Positions 32,148-41,600 of a stretch of DNA of 64,000 nt are shown one piece after another. A model generated the notes under the pieces. It saw only the letters and a program-made list of their open reading frames with translations, had not been told where the DNA came from and searched no databases. The first letter of the stretch is position 1. Each line of letters starts with the position of its first letter. The stretch lies in NCBI GenBank assembly GCA_023415715.1, contig JAEZJP010000263.1:1-64000 (forward strand), written 5' to 3'. The translations under genes and the position numbers were made by a program. Source of the DNA: Bacillota bacterium. Its GTDB lineage: Bacteria; Bacillota; Clostridia; Christensenellales; Aristaeellaceae.

Positions 32148-33140
32148 ATGGAAAAAGGGAGATACATCATAAAACGCCTGCTGCTGGCAGCCATCACCCT
32201 GTTGCTGATCACATTTGTTGTGTTTTTTGTGATCCAGCTTCCGCCAGGGGATTATGTGGATACGCTTGTCGCCAAGGCGATTTCCGAGGGCGAGCGGGTA
32301 ACGGAGGCGGAAATACAGCTCCTTCGGGAAACGTACGGTGTCAACCGGCCTTTTATGGTGCAGTATTTTGCCTGGCTGGGCGGCATCGTGACGGGTGATT
32401 GGGGTACCTCGTTCTACTATCATCAGGATATTCTCGTTAAAATCGGCGAGACGCTGGGTATCACTTTGACCCTTTCCATCTGCACCATGTTCTTTACGTA
32501 CCTGATATCCATCCCCATTGCCATCTACTCGGCCAAGCACCAGTATTCCGCAGGGGATTATCTTTTTACCTTCATAGGCTTTATCGGCATGGCCATACCT
32601 AATTTTTTATTTGCAATACTGCTCATGTACGCTTCCTACAAGTTATTCGGTGATCCGCTGATGGGCCTGCCGGAATACGGCATCACTTCCTTTGCCACAT
32701 TCCTTGAGTGGGCAAAGCGGATGCTGATCCCCATACTCGTTATCGGCACCAGCGGCACCTGCGGCCTGATACGGTCCATCCGGGCGCAGATGCTGGATGA
32801 ACAGGGTCAGCCCTACGTGCTGGCCATCAGGGCCAAGGGCGTCAGCGAAGGCGCCATCACCTTCAAATATCAGATGCGGGCAGTGTTAAATCCCATCGTC
32901 AGCGGCCTTGGCGGCATGATTTCCGGCATATTCAACGGCAGCACCATCACCGCCATCGTTCTGATGCTGCCCACGCTGGGCCCGGTACTTTTAAAGGCCT
33001 TACAGACTCAGGATATTTACCTTTCAGGCGGCATACTGCTGATTTCGGCGATACTGGTCGTTATCGGCAATTTGATTTCCGATCTGCTTCTGGCGGTGCT
33101 CGATCCGCGCATCAAGCTGTTGGAGGAGAGACAAAAATGA
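32148..33140 (+). CDS. ABC importer permease, DppB/OppB type
   Basis: A 330-residue membrane subunit with six hydrophobic segments, beginning IKRLLLAAITLLLITFVVFFV. The cytoplasmic EAA loop is seen as YVLAIRAKGVSEGAITFKYQMRAVLNPIV. It forms the transmembrane channel together with the next permease. It overlaps that gene by 4 bp (ATGA). The order binding protein, permease, permease, ATPase, ATPase is standard for this importer class. Confidence 0.9.
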   Translation: MEKGRYIIKRLLLAAITLLLITFVVFFVIQLPPGDYVDTLVAKAISEGERVTEAEIQLLRETYGVNRPFMVQYFAWLGGIVTGDWGTSFYYHQDILVKIGETLGITLTLSICTMFFTYLISIPIAIYSAKHQYSAGDYLFTFIGFIGMAIPNFLFAILLMYASYKLFGDPLMGLPEYGITSFATFLEWAKRMLIPILVIGTSGTCGLIRSIRAQMLDEQGQPYVLAIRAKGVSEGAITFKYQMRAVLNPIVSGLGGMISGIFNGSTITAIVLMLPTLGPVLLKALQTQDIYLSGGILLISAILVVIGNLISDLLLAVLDPRIKLLEERQK

Positions 33141-34324
33141 GTCTGCAAGACATACCCGCCTCGGTTGCTGAGGCCGCCCTGAGCGAAAAAGAAAAACGGG
33201 CGCTTGAGAAGAATCGAGCGAAGCAGGAGAAATATTACCTTTCTTCCCAATGGAAGCTGATGGGCCGCAAGCTCCTCCGGCACAAGCTGGCGGTGATCAG
33301 CTTTATCGTACTGGGTATTTTGTATTTTTGCGCCATTTTTGCGCCCTTCCTTTCGCCCAAGGGCTTGGAGGATTATTCCGGATCCTATTCCAATGCGCCG
33401 CCCACAAGGATCCATTTCTTTCACAACGGAGAATACATAGGCCCCTTCGTGTACCGGTTTACTATTGAAAGGGACCTGTATGAGAATAAATACTTCAAGG
33501 AAGATACTTCGCAGCCTTTTCCTTTGAGATTTTTCGCGAAGGGTGTTTCGTACAAGATATTGGGCTTTATCCCAGGCGACATTCATTTATTCGAAGTGGA
33601 CAATACAAACCTTCCCAAAGGCAAGGATCCTACCCAGGTGCTTTTGTTCGGCGGGGACAAACTGGGCCGCGACCTGTTTTCCCGCGTGCTTCTGGGAAGC
33701 CAGATTTCCCTTACTGTTCCGCTTTTAGGAACGCTCATCTCCTTTGTGCTGGCCGTGATCATAGGCAGCATATCGGGCTACTACGGCGGCATTGCGGATA
33801 TCATTATCCAGCGGATCATTGAGGTATTGTCGTCTTTCCCAACGCTTCCCTTATGGATGGCCCTTTCTGCCGCCATACCTGCTGGAATCCCGGTAACGCA
33901 GGTGTTTTTGTTCATTACTGTCATCATGAGCCTCTTAAGCTGGCCGGGGCTGGCACGCACGGTGCGTTCCAAATTCCTGTCGCTGAAAAAGGCGGACTTT
34001 ATCATGGCGGCCAGGCTGTCCGGCGTATCGGACGCATCCATCATCCGCCGCCATCTGGTCCCCGGCTTCATGAGCTACCTGATCGTAAGTCTTACCCTGG
34101 GGGTGCCCCAAATGATACTTGGCGAAACCTCCATGAGCTTCCTGGGCCTTGGCATGCGCGCGCCGGCCACCAGCTGGGGCGTGCTTTTGCAGGAATGCCA
34201 GAGCATAGGCAACATTGCCAACTGCCCATGGAAGCTGATCCCGCTTTTATTTGTGGGCTTGGCAGTGCTGGCCTTCAACTTCCTGGGCGACGGCCTGCGG
34301 GATGCCGCCGACCCGTATAAGTGA
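33137..34324 (+). CDS. ABC importer permease, DppC/OppC type, with large extracellular insertion
   Basis: A 395-residue second permease. The N-terminal cytoplasmic tail is charged (EKEKRALEKNRAKQEK), TM1 is at about 55-75, and then about 100 residues (75-175) precede the next core segment GGDKLGRDLFSRVLLGSQISL. This insertion is larger than in typical dipeptide permeases and is common in clostridial and Thermotoga oligosaccharide importers. The EAA loop is DFIMAARLSGVSDASIIRRHLVPG. Overlaps the preceding gene by 4 bp. Confidence 0.88.
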   Translation: MSLQDIPASVAEAALSEKEKRALEKNRAKQEKYYLSSQWKLMGRKLLRHKLAVISFIVLGILYFCAIFAPFLSPKGLEDYSGSYSNAPPTRIHFFHNGEYIGPFVYRFTIERDLYENKYFKEDTSQPFPLRFFAKGVSYKILGFIPGDIHLFEVDNTNLPKGKDPTQVLLFGGDKLGRDLFSRVLLGSQISLTVPLLGTLISFVLAVIIGSISGYYGGIADIIIQRIIEVLSSFPTLPLWMALSAAIPAGIPVTQVFLFITVIMSLLSWPGLARTVRSKFLSLKKADFIMAARLSGVSDASIIRRHLVPGFMSYLIVSLTLGVPQMILGETSMSFLGLGMRAPATSWGVLLQECQSIGNIANCPWKLIPLLFVGLAVLAFNFLGDGLRDAADPYK

Positions 34325-34335
34325 GGTGTTGAGAT

Positions 34336-35385
34336 ATGAAGGAAACGGGGCAAACCGTGCTTACGGTATCGGGCCTTCAAATCAGCATCAAGCTGGATGA
34401 GGGCCTCCTCACGCCGGTCAGAGGTGTGGATTTTATCTTGCGGGCCAACGAAACACTGGGGCTGGTGGGGGAATCCGGCTGCGGAAAGAGCCTGACCTGC
34501 AAGGCCGTGCTTGGCATCAACAGCAAAAACTGCAAAACGGCGGGCAGGATCGATTTTACGGACGAAAGCGGTCAAACACGCGACTTGCTGGCCATGAAGT
34601 TTGGCAGCAAGGAAATCAGGGACTTAAGGGGCAAGAGCATTGCCATGATCTTTCAGGAGCCCATGAGCGCGTTTTCACCCCTGTATACGGTGGGCAGTCA
34701 GCTTTCAGAGAGCGCGCGCATCCATTTGGGCAAGAGCAGGCAGGAAGCCAGGAAGCTAGTACTGGAAGCCATGAAAAGGGTGGGGATCGCCAACCCCGAA
34801 AAGAGGTTTGACCAGCACCCCCACGAGTTTTCCGGCGGCATGCTTCAAAGGGCGCTGATCGCCATGGCGCTGCTATGCAGCCCCCGCATTCTGATTGCAG
34901 ACGAACCCACCACCGCACTGGATGTAACCATACAGGCGCAGATACTGGACCTGCTAAAGCTTTTGCAAAAGGATTACGGGATGTCCATCCTCTACATCAC
35001 CCATGATCTGGGCACTGTGGCACAGCTATGCGACCGTGTGGCTGTCATGTACCTTGGCCGCATCATTGAAACGGGGCCCACGATGGAGATATTCAAAAAT
35101 CCCGTTCATCCCTATACCAGGGGGTTGATCGGCTCTGTGCACAAGATCGGAGGGGGAAAGGAACGGCTCTTTTCCATCAAGGGCCATGTGCCCCTGGCCA
35201 TGAACCTCATCGACCGCTGTTCCTTCTATGACCGGTGCACGTACAAGGATACGGGCGTTTGCTCCGCAAGGGAGCCCGGACTTGTGAAAGTGGGCGAGGA
35301 CCACTACGCAGCCTGCTTTGAGCCCTGGGATGGGCAAAAGGCTGAACATGGGGAGGAGGAAGCGCAATGCCTGAAACGATCCTGA
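34336..35385 (+). CDS. ABC importer ATPase, OppD/DppD type
   Basis: A 349-residue cytoplasmic ATPase. Walker A GESGCGKS, signature [12 protein letters not shown], Walker [13 protein letters not shown] and the switch His in ITHDLGT are intact. The C-terminal oligopeptide-ABC extension holds cysteines [15 protein letters not shown] and AACF, suited to the [4Fe-4S] cluster described for DppD-type subunits. It overlaps the next ATPase gene by 19 bp, implying fixed stoichiometry. It powers import by the two permeases upstream. Confidence 0.92.
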   Translation: MKETGQTVLTVSGLQISIKLDEGLLTPVRGVDFILRANETLGLVGESGCGKSLTCKAVLGINSKNCKTAGRIDFTDESGQTRDLLAMKFGSKEIRDLRGKSIAMIFQEPMSAFSPLYTVGSQLSESARIHLGKSRQEARKLVLEAMKRVGIANPEKRFDQHPHEFSGGMLQRALIAMALLCSPRILIADEPTTALDVTIQAQILDLLKLLQKDYGMSILYITHDLGTVAQLCDRVAVMYLGRIIETGPTMEIFKNPVHPYTRGLIGSVHKIGGGKERLFSIKGHVPLAMNLIDRCSFYDRCTYKDTGVCSAREPGLVKVGEDHYAACFEPWDGQKAEHGEEEAQCLKRS

Positions 35386-36371
35386 AGGTGGAAGGGCTGA
35401 ACATGGTGTTTTCCTCCGGCAAGACCCATGTGAAGGCCGTGAATAACGTCAGCTTCAACGTGAACGCGGGGGAAACGGTGGGCATCGTGGGGGAATCGGG
35501 CTGCGGCAAAACAACGCTTGGCCGCTGCATCGTTCGCGCTTACAATGCGACTTCCGGCAAGGTTCTGTACAAGGCCGCGGACGGGGCGGAGTACGACCTG
35601 CAGCACATCACAAAAAAGCAGCTGAAAGCTATCCGCAAGGAAGTTCAAATGATCTTTCAGGACCCGTATTCTTCTTTGGACCCCAGGATGACGGTGTATG
35701 ACATCATTTCAGAACCGCTGCGGGCCAATTTCCCTCAAATGCCCAAAAAAGAAATGGAAGAGCGGGTCAAAACCATAGCCTCCAAGGTGGGGCTTAACCC
35801 AAGCTACTTAAAGCGCTACCCCCACGCCTTTTCCGGCGGGCAGCGGCAACGCATCGGCATCGCCAGGGCGCTGGTACTCTATCCGCGCCTGATCGTTTGC
35901 GACGAAGCTGTGTCGGCGCTGGATGTTTCCGTGCAGGCCCAGGTGGTGAACCTTTTAAAAGATTTGCAGGAGGAAATGAACCTCACCTACATTTTCATCA
36001 GCCATGACTTGTCCGTGGTTGAGCATATTTCAGACAAGGTGGGCGTGATGTATCTTGGAAAAATTGTGGAATACGCGTCCACGGAGCAGCTGTTCCAAAA
36101 ACCTTTGCACCCTTATACCGAGGCGCTGCTTTCCGCCGTGCCGGTAGCCGACCCCAGCGTAAACATGCAGCGCATTCCCCTGGAGGGCGAGATTCCCAAC
36201 CCTGCCAACGCCCCGTCAGGCTGCCATTTCCACACAAGGTGCCGCTACTGCATGGAATCCTGCAAGGAACGGGAAACGGAGATCAGGGAGATGGAAGGCC
36301 AAAGGTTTGTGGCCTGCCTCCGGTGTGAAGAGCTTGCCCTGAAGGGCATCGTTACCTCCGCTACGGCGTGA
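35367..36371 (+). CDS. ABC importer ATPase, OppF/DppF type
   Basis: A 334-residue second ATPase with Walker [10 protein letters not shown], signature [12 protein letters not shown], Walker [13 protein letters not shown] and the late switch histidine in FISHDLSV. The C-terminal extension ends with the cysteine series [16 protein letters not shown] and ACLRC. With OppD it forms the asymmetric nucleotide-binding pair. This is the last gene of the importer; a small hairpin GAAAATGAC-TC-GTCATTTTC (36382-36401) follows it. Confidence 0.92.
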   Translation: MPETILKVEGLNMVFSSGKTHVKAVNNVSFNVNAGETVGIVGESGCGKTTLGRCIVRAYNATSGKVLYKAADGAEYDLQHITKKQLKAIRKEVQMIFQDPYSSLDPRMTVYDIISEPLRANFPQMPKKEMEERVKTIASKVGLNPSYLKRYPHAFSGGQRQRIGIARALVLYPRLIVCDEAVSALDVSVQAQVVNLLKDLQEEMNLTYIFISHDLSVVEHISDKVGVMYLGKIVEYASTEQLFQKPLHPYTEALLSAVPVADPSVNMQRIPLEGEIPNPANAPSGCHFHTRCRYCMESCKERETEIREMEGQRFVACLRCEELALKGIVTSATA

Positions 36372-36381
36372 GATGAAATCG

Positions 36382-36401
36382 GAAAATGACTCGTCATTTT
36401 C
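36382..36401. repeat. Small palindrome after the importer operon
   Basis: GAAAATGAC and GTCATTTTC around a 2-base loop, 11 bp after the oppF-type stop. Its core AATGAC...GTCATT is shared with the larger hairpin at 45495-45521. It could stop transcription weakly, but there is no T-run. Confidence 0.45.
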
Positions 36402-36425
36402 TCGAATCAAAGTAAGCCGCATGGG

Positions 36426-36454
36426 ATGACAGGCTGCGGCGGATAGGATACAAT
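36426..36454 (+). promoter_or_regulatory. Promoter overlapping the HAD gene start
   Basis: ATGACA (36426-36431), 17 bp, TACAAT (36449-36454): one base from consensus in each box. The -10 box ends only 4 bases before the ATG at 36459, so transcription would start at or just after that codon; the gene may be leaderless. Confidence 0.5.
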
Positions 36455-36458
36455 AGGA

Positions 36459-37034
36459 ATGGATAGAGAACTGATTGTTTTTATAGATTGCGGCGACACG
36501 ATTGTGGATGAATCCACGCAAATATTCGCGGAAAGCGATTATGTACTCAAAGCGGAACTTATACCTGGCGCGGGGGAAATGCTAAGGCAGCTGCATGGCG
36601 AAGGGTACCGCCTGGCCCTGGTAGCCGACGGGAGGTCTTCTTCCTTCCATAACATTTTCCGGGAGCTTGGCCTTTCCCATATATTTGAGTCGTGGACCAT
36701 CTCGGAAGAAGTGGGTGTCTGCAAGCCGGACGAGCGCATGTTCAGGACGGCCATGGCCCAAATGAAGCTGACGGAAGATGACCTTTACCGAATCGTAATG
36801 ATCGGCAACAATCTGAAAAGGGATGTGTTGGGCGCCAACCGGATGGGTATCACCTCCATTCTGCTTAGTTTCAGCCCGCGGTACGGGATGCAGCCTGCAA
36901 CAGAGGAAGAAATACCTGATTATGTGGCGGCCATGCCTTGCGAGATACCGGAACTTATTCACCAGTTGGAGCTGCAGGTCAAAAACCGGCGTATTCTAAA
37001 AAACCAAACGCCGGCAGCTTGGCCTTCTGAGTAA
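36459..37034 (+). CDS. HAD-superfamily hydrolase-like protein
   Basis: A 191-residue cytoplasmic Rossmannoid protein. Motif I is FIDCGDT (Asp10), motif II includes VADGR, the Lys is in VCKPDERMF, and motif IV is MIGNNLKRD. The second aspartate of the usual DxDGT is Gly12, as in the DxGGT-type branch of the family, so phosphatase activity may be weak or different. There is no clear ribosome site; the next gene follows after 16 bp, so HAD, AraC regulator and GH95 form one transcript. Likely a sugar-phosphate phosphatase, substrate unknown. Confidence 0.75.
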   Translation: MDRELIVFIDCGDTIVDESTQIFAESDYVLKAELIPGAGEMLRQLHGEGYRLALVADGRSSSFHNIFRELGLSHIFESWTISEEVGVCKPDERMFRTAMAQMKLTEDDLYRIVMIGNNLKRDVLGANRMGITSILLSFSPRYGMQPATEEEIPDYVAAMPCEIPELIHQLELQVKNRRILKNQTPAAWPSE

Positions 37035-37050
37035 AGAGGAGGCGGCTTAC

Positions 37051-38028
37051 ATGGACGAAACGCCTATCATAAACGGGACAATCCACATCAGCAGCAAGTC
37101 GCACCTGAACCTTACGTTCAACCTGTATCAGTGCGGCTTAAATGAGATTCCGCCCGGAGGCATTTTGTCCATCAAGGCTACAGATACCTTTACCCTTGTG
37201 TATGTGAACCAGGGCACAGCCCTTTTGGAGTCCAACAGCCTGGCTTATAAACTGAATGCGTCAAACGGTTTCTTTTCCTTTCCCGATTTGTCGTATGAGT
37301 TGAAAAATGCCGACGTCGAGCCTCTTGTGGTCACCTGGCTTTGCTTTTCCGGGTACACGGTGGAAAATTACCTGAACCGCGCCAACATCACACGTACAAA
37401 GCCAGTATTTTTAGACGGCGAGGGGGCGGTGGGGGAGAAGTTTCAGCGGTTGTATGCGGCGGCACATAAGCTGCCCAACCGCTATTGCCGCATGGTTTCC
37501 ACGCTGTACGACATTTTCAGCTACCTTTTGGATGTGAACCCCACAAAGCAGAGCGACAGCTATGTGGACAACGCCGACTTTTTTGCCGTAAAGGCCGTTG
37601 ATTTTATTGAGCATAATTACACCAGGGAAATCTCCGTTGACGATATCGCCAACGCTCTTGGCATATCCAGAAAGCACTTATACGTGATCTTCAACAACAC
37701 ATTAAAAATATCGCCCAAGCAGTATCTGATCTATTATAGGATAGACAGGGCATGCATGCGTTTACAGTTAAGTTCCCAGTCGGTGTTGGAGATTTCCGAA
37801 TCGGTAGGATATACCAACCAGTTTTATTTCGCCAAGGAGTTCAAGCGTCTCACGGGAATGACGCCCAGCGAGTACAGGAAAAACCCCCAGCCGCGCGATC
37901 TGTTCAGCTACCGCACTTTCGTGCCCACCCTCAAGGAGAATGCTTCGGACCATTCCCTGGACTTGCCCATGGAGGAAGTCATATTGTCGGTGTATGCACC
38001 TCCCCTGCCGGTGAACAAGGAAAAATAA
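37051..38028 (+). CDS. AraC-family transcriptional regulator
   Basis: A 325-residue DNA-binding regulator. The N-terminal cupin-like sensing domain (about 1-165) has FTLVYVNQGTALLE and LVVTWLCFSGYTVENYL. The C-terminal AraC domain (about 185-285) has two helix-turn-helix units, ISVDDIANALGISRKHLYVIFN and SVLEISESVGYTNQFYFAKEFKRLTGMTPSEYR. GAGGAGG precedes the start. It lies 24 bp before the GH95 gene in the same operon and is the natural candidate activator of it, probably responding to fucose or a fucosylated glycan (inference). Confidence 0.9.
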   Translation: MDETPIINGTIHISSKSHLNLTFNLYQCGLNEIPPGGILSIKATDTFTLVYVNQGTALLESNSLAYKLNASNGFFSFPDLSYELKNADVEPLVVTWLCFSGYTVENYLNRANITRTKPVFLDGEGAVGEKFQRLYAAAHKLPNRYCRMVSTLYDIFSYLLDVNPTKQSDSYVDNADFFAVKAVDFIEHNYTREISVDDIANALGISRKHLYVIFNNTLKISPKQYLIYYRIDRACMRLQLSSQSVLEISESVGYTNQFYFAKEFKRLTGMTPSEYRKNPQPRDLFSYRTFVPTLKENASDHSLDLPMEEVILSVYAPPLPVNKEK

Positions 38029-38052
38029 GTTTTTTAGGACAGCGTGAGAAGA

Positions 38053-40419
38053 ATGAACACACATCTTTTGTGGTACCGGCAGCCTGCCGGGCATCCGGGT
38101 TCTGGCAAGCTGGCATCCCTGCCTTTAAGCGAGCTTGGCTTTGACGGCCAGCCGTCCGTGTGGGAAACCCAGGCCCTCCCCATCGGCAACGGGTTCATGG
38201 GCGGTATGATCTACGGTACCGTGCCCATAGAACGCATACAGTTCAATGATAAGACGCTGTGGAGCGGCGGACCTGGATCGAAGGAAGGGTATCATTTTGG
38301 CAACCGGCCGGGCGCAGCGGAACACCTTGCCCAAATCCGCGGGCTGCTTTTAAAGGGCGACAAGGAAAGCGCCATGCGCCTGGCCGATGAACACCTCACA
38401 GGGGAGCAGAACGGCTTTGGCTGCTACCAAAACTTCGGGGAGCTGCTTTTGCGTTTTCCGGGCCATGAAGAATTTACCGATTATATGCGCTGCCTCGATC
38501 TGGATGCGGCGCTATCCTCTGTTTCATACCGTGCCAATGATCTCAATATGGTGCGGGAGGCATTTTGCAGCTATCCCGATCGGGTAATGGCCGTGCGCAT
38601 CGCGGCAAAAACACCGGGCACGTTCACCATGGAGGCGGGGTTTTCACCCGGACAGCCGGGCGCAAATATCGAAGTATCAGGCAGCACGATATTCATGACC
38701 GGGCGTGTGCCGGATAACGGCCTTCAATATGAAGCACAGCTTTGGGTTGCCTTCCATGATGGGGTCCTTTCCAATACGGAGCGGGGGAACAAAATCCAAA
38801 ATGCCCGCGAAGTGGTCCTTTTATTGGGCTTGGGCACCGATTATGCAAATGTGTATCCTCATTACAGGGGCGAGCATCCCCATCAGGATCTATCGAACCG
38901 CATGGAATGCGCTGCCGCCCTTGGCTGGCAGAAGCTTTTACAAAGGCATCAGGAGGATCATAGGAAACTGTACCGCCGGGCGGAGATCACGCTTTCGGAG
39001 GAAACTTCTCCTGAATGCCCTACGGACGAACTGCTGCTACACTACCGCAACACGCCGGACCAGAGCCTGGAGTCGCTGCTTTTCCATTACGGAAGGTACC
39101 TGCTTATCGCCTCTTCCCGGCCTGGTACGCTGCCGGCCAATTTGCAGGGCGTATGGAATGAATCAAATGAGCCGGCATGGTGCGGGGATTACCATTTCAA
39201 TATCAACCTGCAAATGAACTACTGGCCCGCGGAGGTGACTTCGCTGACCGAATGCAGCGACTGCCTTGTTGACTATGTGCAAAGCCTTACGGAGCCCGGC
39301 CGCGTGACGGCGAAAGAGCATTTTGGCTCTTTAAGGGGCTGGGCGGTGAACACCATGAACAACCCCTTCGGCTTTACCGCTCCGGGCTGGCGGTATTCCT
39401 GGGGTTGGGCGCCCAACAGCAACGCCTTCATCGCCATGAATCTGTGGGAAAAATACCTGTTCAACCGGAAGGCGGAGGACCTTCAAAAGATCTACCCGCT
39501 GCTTAAGGACGCGGTCTTGTTTTGGCTTGACTTTTTATCAACGGACCGGGACGGAACACTCGTATCCTCCCCCTCCTTCTCGCCTGAGCACGGCGATTGC
39601 GAGATAGGATGCGCCATGGACCAGCAGCTTGCTTTCCTCCTCTTTTCCGCGGCGATGGAGGCGGCCAGGCTATTGGATGTTGACGAAGATTTGCAATTTG
39701 AATTGGAAACCGCGCTGTTAAAGCTCTCCCCGCCGCTGCGCGTTGGCCGGTGGGGCCAATTGCAGGAATGGAAGGAAGACGTGGACGATCCAAAGGACAC
39801 CCACCGTCATGTTTCACACCTTGTGGCGCTTTATCCGGGAAGTCTGATCAATAGCCGCACACCGCAATTCATGGAGTCGGCAAGGGTGACGCTCCTTGGC
39901 CGTGGAGATGAATCTACCGGCTGGAGCCGCGCCTGGAAATTGTGTTTGTGGGCAAGGCTCAAGGATGGGGATCATGCCTACAGGCTTCTTCAAGGCCAGA
40001 TGAAGACCTGTACCTATCCCAACCTTTTGGGCACCCATCCGCCCTTCCAGATCGACGGCAATTTTGGTTTCGTGGCCGGAGTCTGTGAAATGCTTATGCA
40101 AAGCCATGAAGATGTGATTGAATTTCTGCCCGCATTGCCTTGTGCCTGGCAGGCCGGCTCCTTCCGGGGGCTCATGGCCAGGGACGGGTTCAGGGTGGAT
40201 GCAAGCTGGGCGCAGGGCAGGCTTGTGAGCGCTGTTATCTATTCCACGTGCGGAAATGATTGCGCCTTCAAGCTTGGGCCTGGCGATATAAGAACGCTCC
40301 GCATCCTGGACGGGAAGGGCAATGTGGTGGATGCTTCGATGGAATCTGATAACGTCTGCCGGTTTTCCGCCATAGCAGGACATCATTATAACATTGAGGT
40401 TGCGGCGGATAATGTATAA
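38053..40419 (+). CDS. Glycoside hydrolase family 95 (alpha-L-fucosidase/galactosidase)
   Basis: A 788-residue enzyme, no signal peptide, therefore cytoplasmic. The N-terminal LPIGNGFMGGMIYG and ERIQFNDKTLWSGG are GH95 hallmarks. In the (alpha/alpha)6 barrel the expected catalytic residues are present: Asn383 and Asn385 in HFNINLQMNYW, general acid Glu512 in SFSPEHGD, and Asp668 in IDGNFG. It releases alpha-1,2-linked L-fucose, or L-galactose in plant glycans. The start is the ATG at 38053; a GTG at 38044 is an alternative. Intracellular location fits import of the glycan by an ABC system before cleavage. Confidence 0.92.
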   Translation: MNTHLLWYRQPAGHPGSGKLASLPLSELGFDGQPSVWETQALPIGNGFMGGMIYGTVPIERIQFNDKTLWSGGPGSKEGYHFGNRPGAAEHLAQIRGLLLKGDKESAMRLADEHLTGEQNGFGCYQNFGELLLRFPGHEEFTDYMRCLDLDAALSSVSYRANDLNMVREAFCSYPDRVMAVRIAAKTPGTFTMEAGFSPGQPGANIEVSGSTIFMTGRVPDNGLQYEAQLWVAFHDGVLSNTERGNKIQNAREVVLLLGLGTDYANVYPHYRGEHPHQDLSNRMECAAALGWQKLLQRHQEDHRKLYRRAEITLSEETSPECPTDELLLHYRNTPDQSLESLLFHYGRYLLIASSRPGTLPANLQGVWNESNEPAWCGDYHFNINLQMNYWPAEVTSLTECSDCLVDYVQSLTEPGRVTAKEHFGSLRGWAVNTMNNPFGFTAPGWRYSWGWAPNSNAFIAMNLWEKYLFNRKAEDLQKIYPLLKDAVLFWLDFLSTDRDGTLVSSPSFSPEHGDCEIGCAMDQQLAFLLFSAAMEAARLLDVDEDLQFELETALLKLSPPLRVGRWGQLQEWKEDVDDPKDTHRHVSHLVALYPGSLINSRTPQFMESARVTLLGRGDESTGWSRAWKLCLWARLKDGDHAYRLLQGQMKTCTYPNLLGTHPPFQIDGNFGFVAGVCEMLMQSHEDVIEFLPALPCAWQAGSFRGLMARDGFRVDASWAQGRLVSAVIYSTCGNDCAFKLGPGDIRTLRILDGKGNVVDASMESDNVCRFSAIAGHHYNIEVAADNV

Positions 40420-40457
40420 TATCCGTCGGTAGAAATGAATCAAGCACCACATTACGT

Positions 40458-40526
40458 CTGAGGGCTATGCCCGAAGGATCTTGTACTTTCATGCAGAAGC
40501 AAGATCCTTCGTCGCAGGCTCCTCAG
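40458..40526. repeat. Dispersed palindromic repeat (GAAGGATCTTG type)
   Basis: Inner arms GAAGGATCTTG (40473-40483) and complement (40500-40510), outer arms CTGAGG (40458-40463) and CCTCAG (40521-40526), followed by GATGACAG. The tail CTCAGGATGACA is typical of a repeat common in clostridial genomes (recollection). Confidence 0.55.
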
Positions 40527-40619
40527 GATGACAGCAGGCGGGACTTGTTTTTACCTTATTAGCAGGCATGGAGGACATGAGGAACATGTAATTCCCTTTG
40601 AAGTTTTTGGGGGATGGGT

Positions 40620-40659
40620 GCGGGAAGGGGCGCTTTTTTCAAAAAGCGCCCCTTCCCGC
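40620..40659. terminator. Perfect 19-bp hairpin between GH95 and iolE (repeat family A)
   Basis: Arms GCGGGAAGGGGCGCTTTTT (40620-40638) and exact complement (40641-40659) with a 2-base loop. It is the third family-A hairpin in the window and separates two convergent operons, so it may end both transcripts. Confidence 0.65.
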
Positions 40660-40678
40660 CATTATTATATACGTGCCC

Positions 40679-41575
40679 TTACAGCCCGGTCTTTTCCTTT
40701 ATATAGCGCCGTGCCTTCACGGCATACTCGAAGGGATTCGCTTTGGCGGGGTCCTGCTCGGCTTCCACCACTACCCAGCCTGCGTACCCTTCCTTCTCCA
40801 GTACCTCAAAGATGGGCGCAAAATCCACATCCCCGTCTCCCGGCACGGTGAACACGCCGGCGCGAACGGCAGTTAGAAAACTCCAGCCTTCTTTTTCCGC
40901 CTGGGCGCGGACGTTTTGGCGCACATCCTTCAAATGTACGTGGCGGATGCGGTGTACATACTTTTTCAGGATAGGCATGGGATCGATACCCGCAAAGGTC
41001 AGATGGCCGGAATCAAACAGGAGATAGACAAGGTCCGGATCGGTCATGGACATGAGGGTATCGATTTCCTCCGCGGTCTGGATGCCGGTGCCCATGTGGT
41101 GGTGGATGGTAAGCGTCATGCCAACATCACGGGCCAGGCGGCCCAGCCTGTTGTACCCTTCGGCGACGGCCTTCCATTGCTCCTTGGTGTATACGGGTTT
41201 ATCGGGTCCAAAGATATTCAAGGCTTTGCCCTGGATGGAGTTGCCCTGCTCGCTGGCGCCGATGATCTTTGCTCCCAGAGCATTCAAACGGTCCCTGTGG
41301 GCGATGAAGGCTTTCTCCGTAACTTCATAGGGCTCGCTGGTGAACAGGCTGGAAAACCAGGCGTTGCAGATTTGAAGCCCGCGCACGTCCAGGTAGTGCT
41401 TGAGCACTTTGGGATCCTGAGGATACTTGTTGCCGATTTCGCTGCCGGTAAAACCGGCCAGCGCCATTTCGCTGATGCATTGCTCGAATGTGTTCTCGCC
41501 CCCCAGGTCGGGCAGATCGTCGTTGGTCCAGCCGATGGGTGCGATGGCCAGCTTGACTCTCGATGGGTCCAGCAT
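40679..41575 (-). CDS. iolE: Inosose dehydratase
   Basis: A 298-residue cytoplasmic TIM-barrel enzyme that dehydrates scyllo-inosose (2-keto-myo-inositol) to the trihydroxycyclohexanedione, the second step of myo-inositol breakdown. The N-terminal [19 protein letters not shown], the middle [11 protein letters not shown], and metal ligands in [10 protein letters not shown] and [12 protein letters not shown] are characteristic of IolE. It is the last gene of the iol cluster, 25 bp after iolD, with GGAAAGGGG ahead of the start. The metal is Mn or Co in the family. Confidence 0.95.
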   Translation of the reverse strand: MLDPSRVKLAIAPIGWTNDDLPDLGGENTFEQCISEMALAGFTGSEIGNKYPQDPKVLKHYLDVRGLQICNAWFSSLFTSEPYEVTEKAFIAHRDRLNALGAKIIGASEQGNSIQGKALNIFGPDKPVYTKEQWKAVAEGYNRLGRLARDVGMTLTIHHHMGTGIQTAEEIDTLMSMTDPDLVYLLFDSGHLTFAGIDPMPILKKYVHRIRHVHLKDVRQNVRAQAEKEGWSFLTAVRAGVFTVPGDGDVDFAPIFEVLEKEGYAGWVVVEAEQDPAKANPFEYAVKARRYIKEKTGL

Positions 41576-41600
41576 AAGTGTTTCCCCTTTCCTCGTTCCC

